This document shows, in pieces, positions 63,841-64,000 of a stretch of 64,000 bases of DNA (positions are counted from its first letter, which is position 1; each line of letters opens with the position of its first letter). The position numbers and the translations under genes were made by a program. This DNA comes from Dyella jiangningensis (GTDB lineage: Bacteria; Pseudomonadota; Gammaproteobacteria; Xanthomonadales; Rhodanobacteraceae). Under the pieces are notes generated by a model. That model did not search any database. It was given only the letters and a program-made list of their open reading frames with translations, and was not told the DNA's origin. The stretch covers positions 62,001 through 126,000 of the forward strand of contig NZ_NFZS01000002.1 of the NCBI RefSeq assembly GCF_003264855.1, read 5' to 3'.

Positions 63841-64000
63841 GTGAAAACGCTATCCGCCTTGTTGATTGCCGGACTCCTGCTTTGTCTGCAGGGATGCGTA
63901 CCAGGACAGTACATGACCAAGGAAGGCTTGACGGAAGGAACACCTACCGACAACAGCCAGATCCAACTGCTGACCATCACTCCGCAGCTCCTGCAGCAAA
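63841..64000 (+). CDS. Polysaccharide export lipoprotein, 5' part (GumB/Wza-like)
   Basis: The first 53 codons of a gene that runs past the window. It encodes KTLSALLIAGLLLCLQGC, a lipoprotein signal with lipobox LQGC, then QYMTKEGLTEGTPTDNSQIQLLTITPQLL, the start of a polysaccharide export domain as in GumB and Wza, the outer-membrane exit channel of exopolysaccharide. AAGGAG lies nine bases before the GTG at 63841; a GTG two codons earlier is too close to it. It is probably the first gene of an exopolysaccharide operon continuing to the right. Confidence 0.75.
   Translation, partial: MKTLSALLIAGLLLCLQGCVPGQYMTKEGLTEGTPTDNSQIQLLTITPQLLQQ

Overview
The window is high-GC DNA, densely packed on both strands. 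It has no tRNA, rRNA, insertion sequence, phage gene or CRISPR array that I could see. Gene content points to a gammaproteobacterium of the Xanthomonadales, most likely Rhodanobacteraceae (Dyella, Luteibacter or Rhodanobacter-like). The clues are the paired DUF1302/DUF1329 proteins, KGG-repeat stress proteins, tandem GH92 mannosidases, a gumB/wza-like lipoprotein at the right edge, and the hairpin and REP-like repeats typical of that order. The genus is inference.

Region 1 (about 1-22.9 kb) is a stress, signalling and DNA-repair neighbourhood of short transcription units. It holds a manganese catalase, three KGG-repeat proteins, DUF2795, DUF4142 and DUF3309 proteins, a PfpI-type protein, two SDR oxidoreductases with long N-terminal extensions, a DUF421 membrane protein, a UdgX-type uracil-DNA glycosylase and a Ku end-binding protein. 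An orphan NtrC-type regulator and two back-to-back response-regulator/PAS-kinase pairs supply the signalling. Many of these genes are typical of stationary-phase or oxidative-stress regulons.

Region 2 (22.9-33.0 kb) is a LacI-type regulator facing an eight-gene operon: Gfo/Idh/MocA dehydrogenase, MFS permease, Tat-exported TIM-barrel isomerase, GMC flavoprotein, its Tat-bearing small subunit, two more TIM-barrel isomerases and a DUF1080 protein. Two near-identical 16-bp operators lie in the divergent gap. The set matches the emerging 3-keto-glycoside route, in which a glycoside is oxidised at C3 and then cleaved and reduced or isomerised. A GFA protein and an ArsR/SRPBCC pair follow.

Region 3 (34.3-53.8 kb) looks like a system for importing and degrading a hydrophobic substrate. 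The left arm (minus strand) encodes DUF1329, YCF48-like and RND/MMPL proteins plus a large MalT-type LuxR regulator. The right arm (plus strand) encodes a UspA-hemerythrin fusion, quinone oxidoreductase, TauD/TfdA dioxygenase, beta-keto-acid cleavage enzyme, MFS carrier, alpha/beta hydrolase, DsbA-type protein, DUF1302 outer-membrane protein and acyl-CoA synthetase. The substrate is unknown; this is the least described system here.

Region 4 (53.9-64 kb) holds an FTR1 iron permease with a fused cytochrome c module behind a Fur-like box, two GH92 alpha-mannosidases behind a LacI-type operator, galE, and the start of an exopolysaccharide export locus. A 575-base gene-free leader precedes that locus. 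Functions are assigned from motifs and family memory only; no database search was possible.
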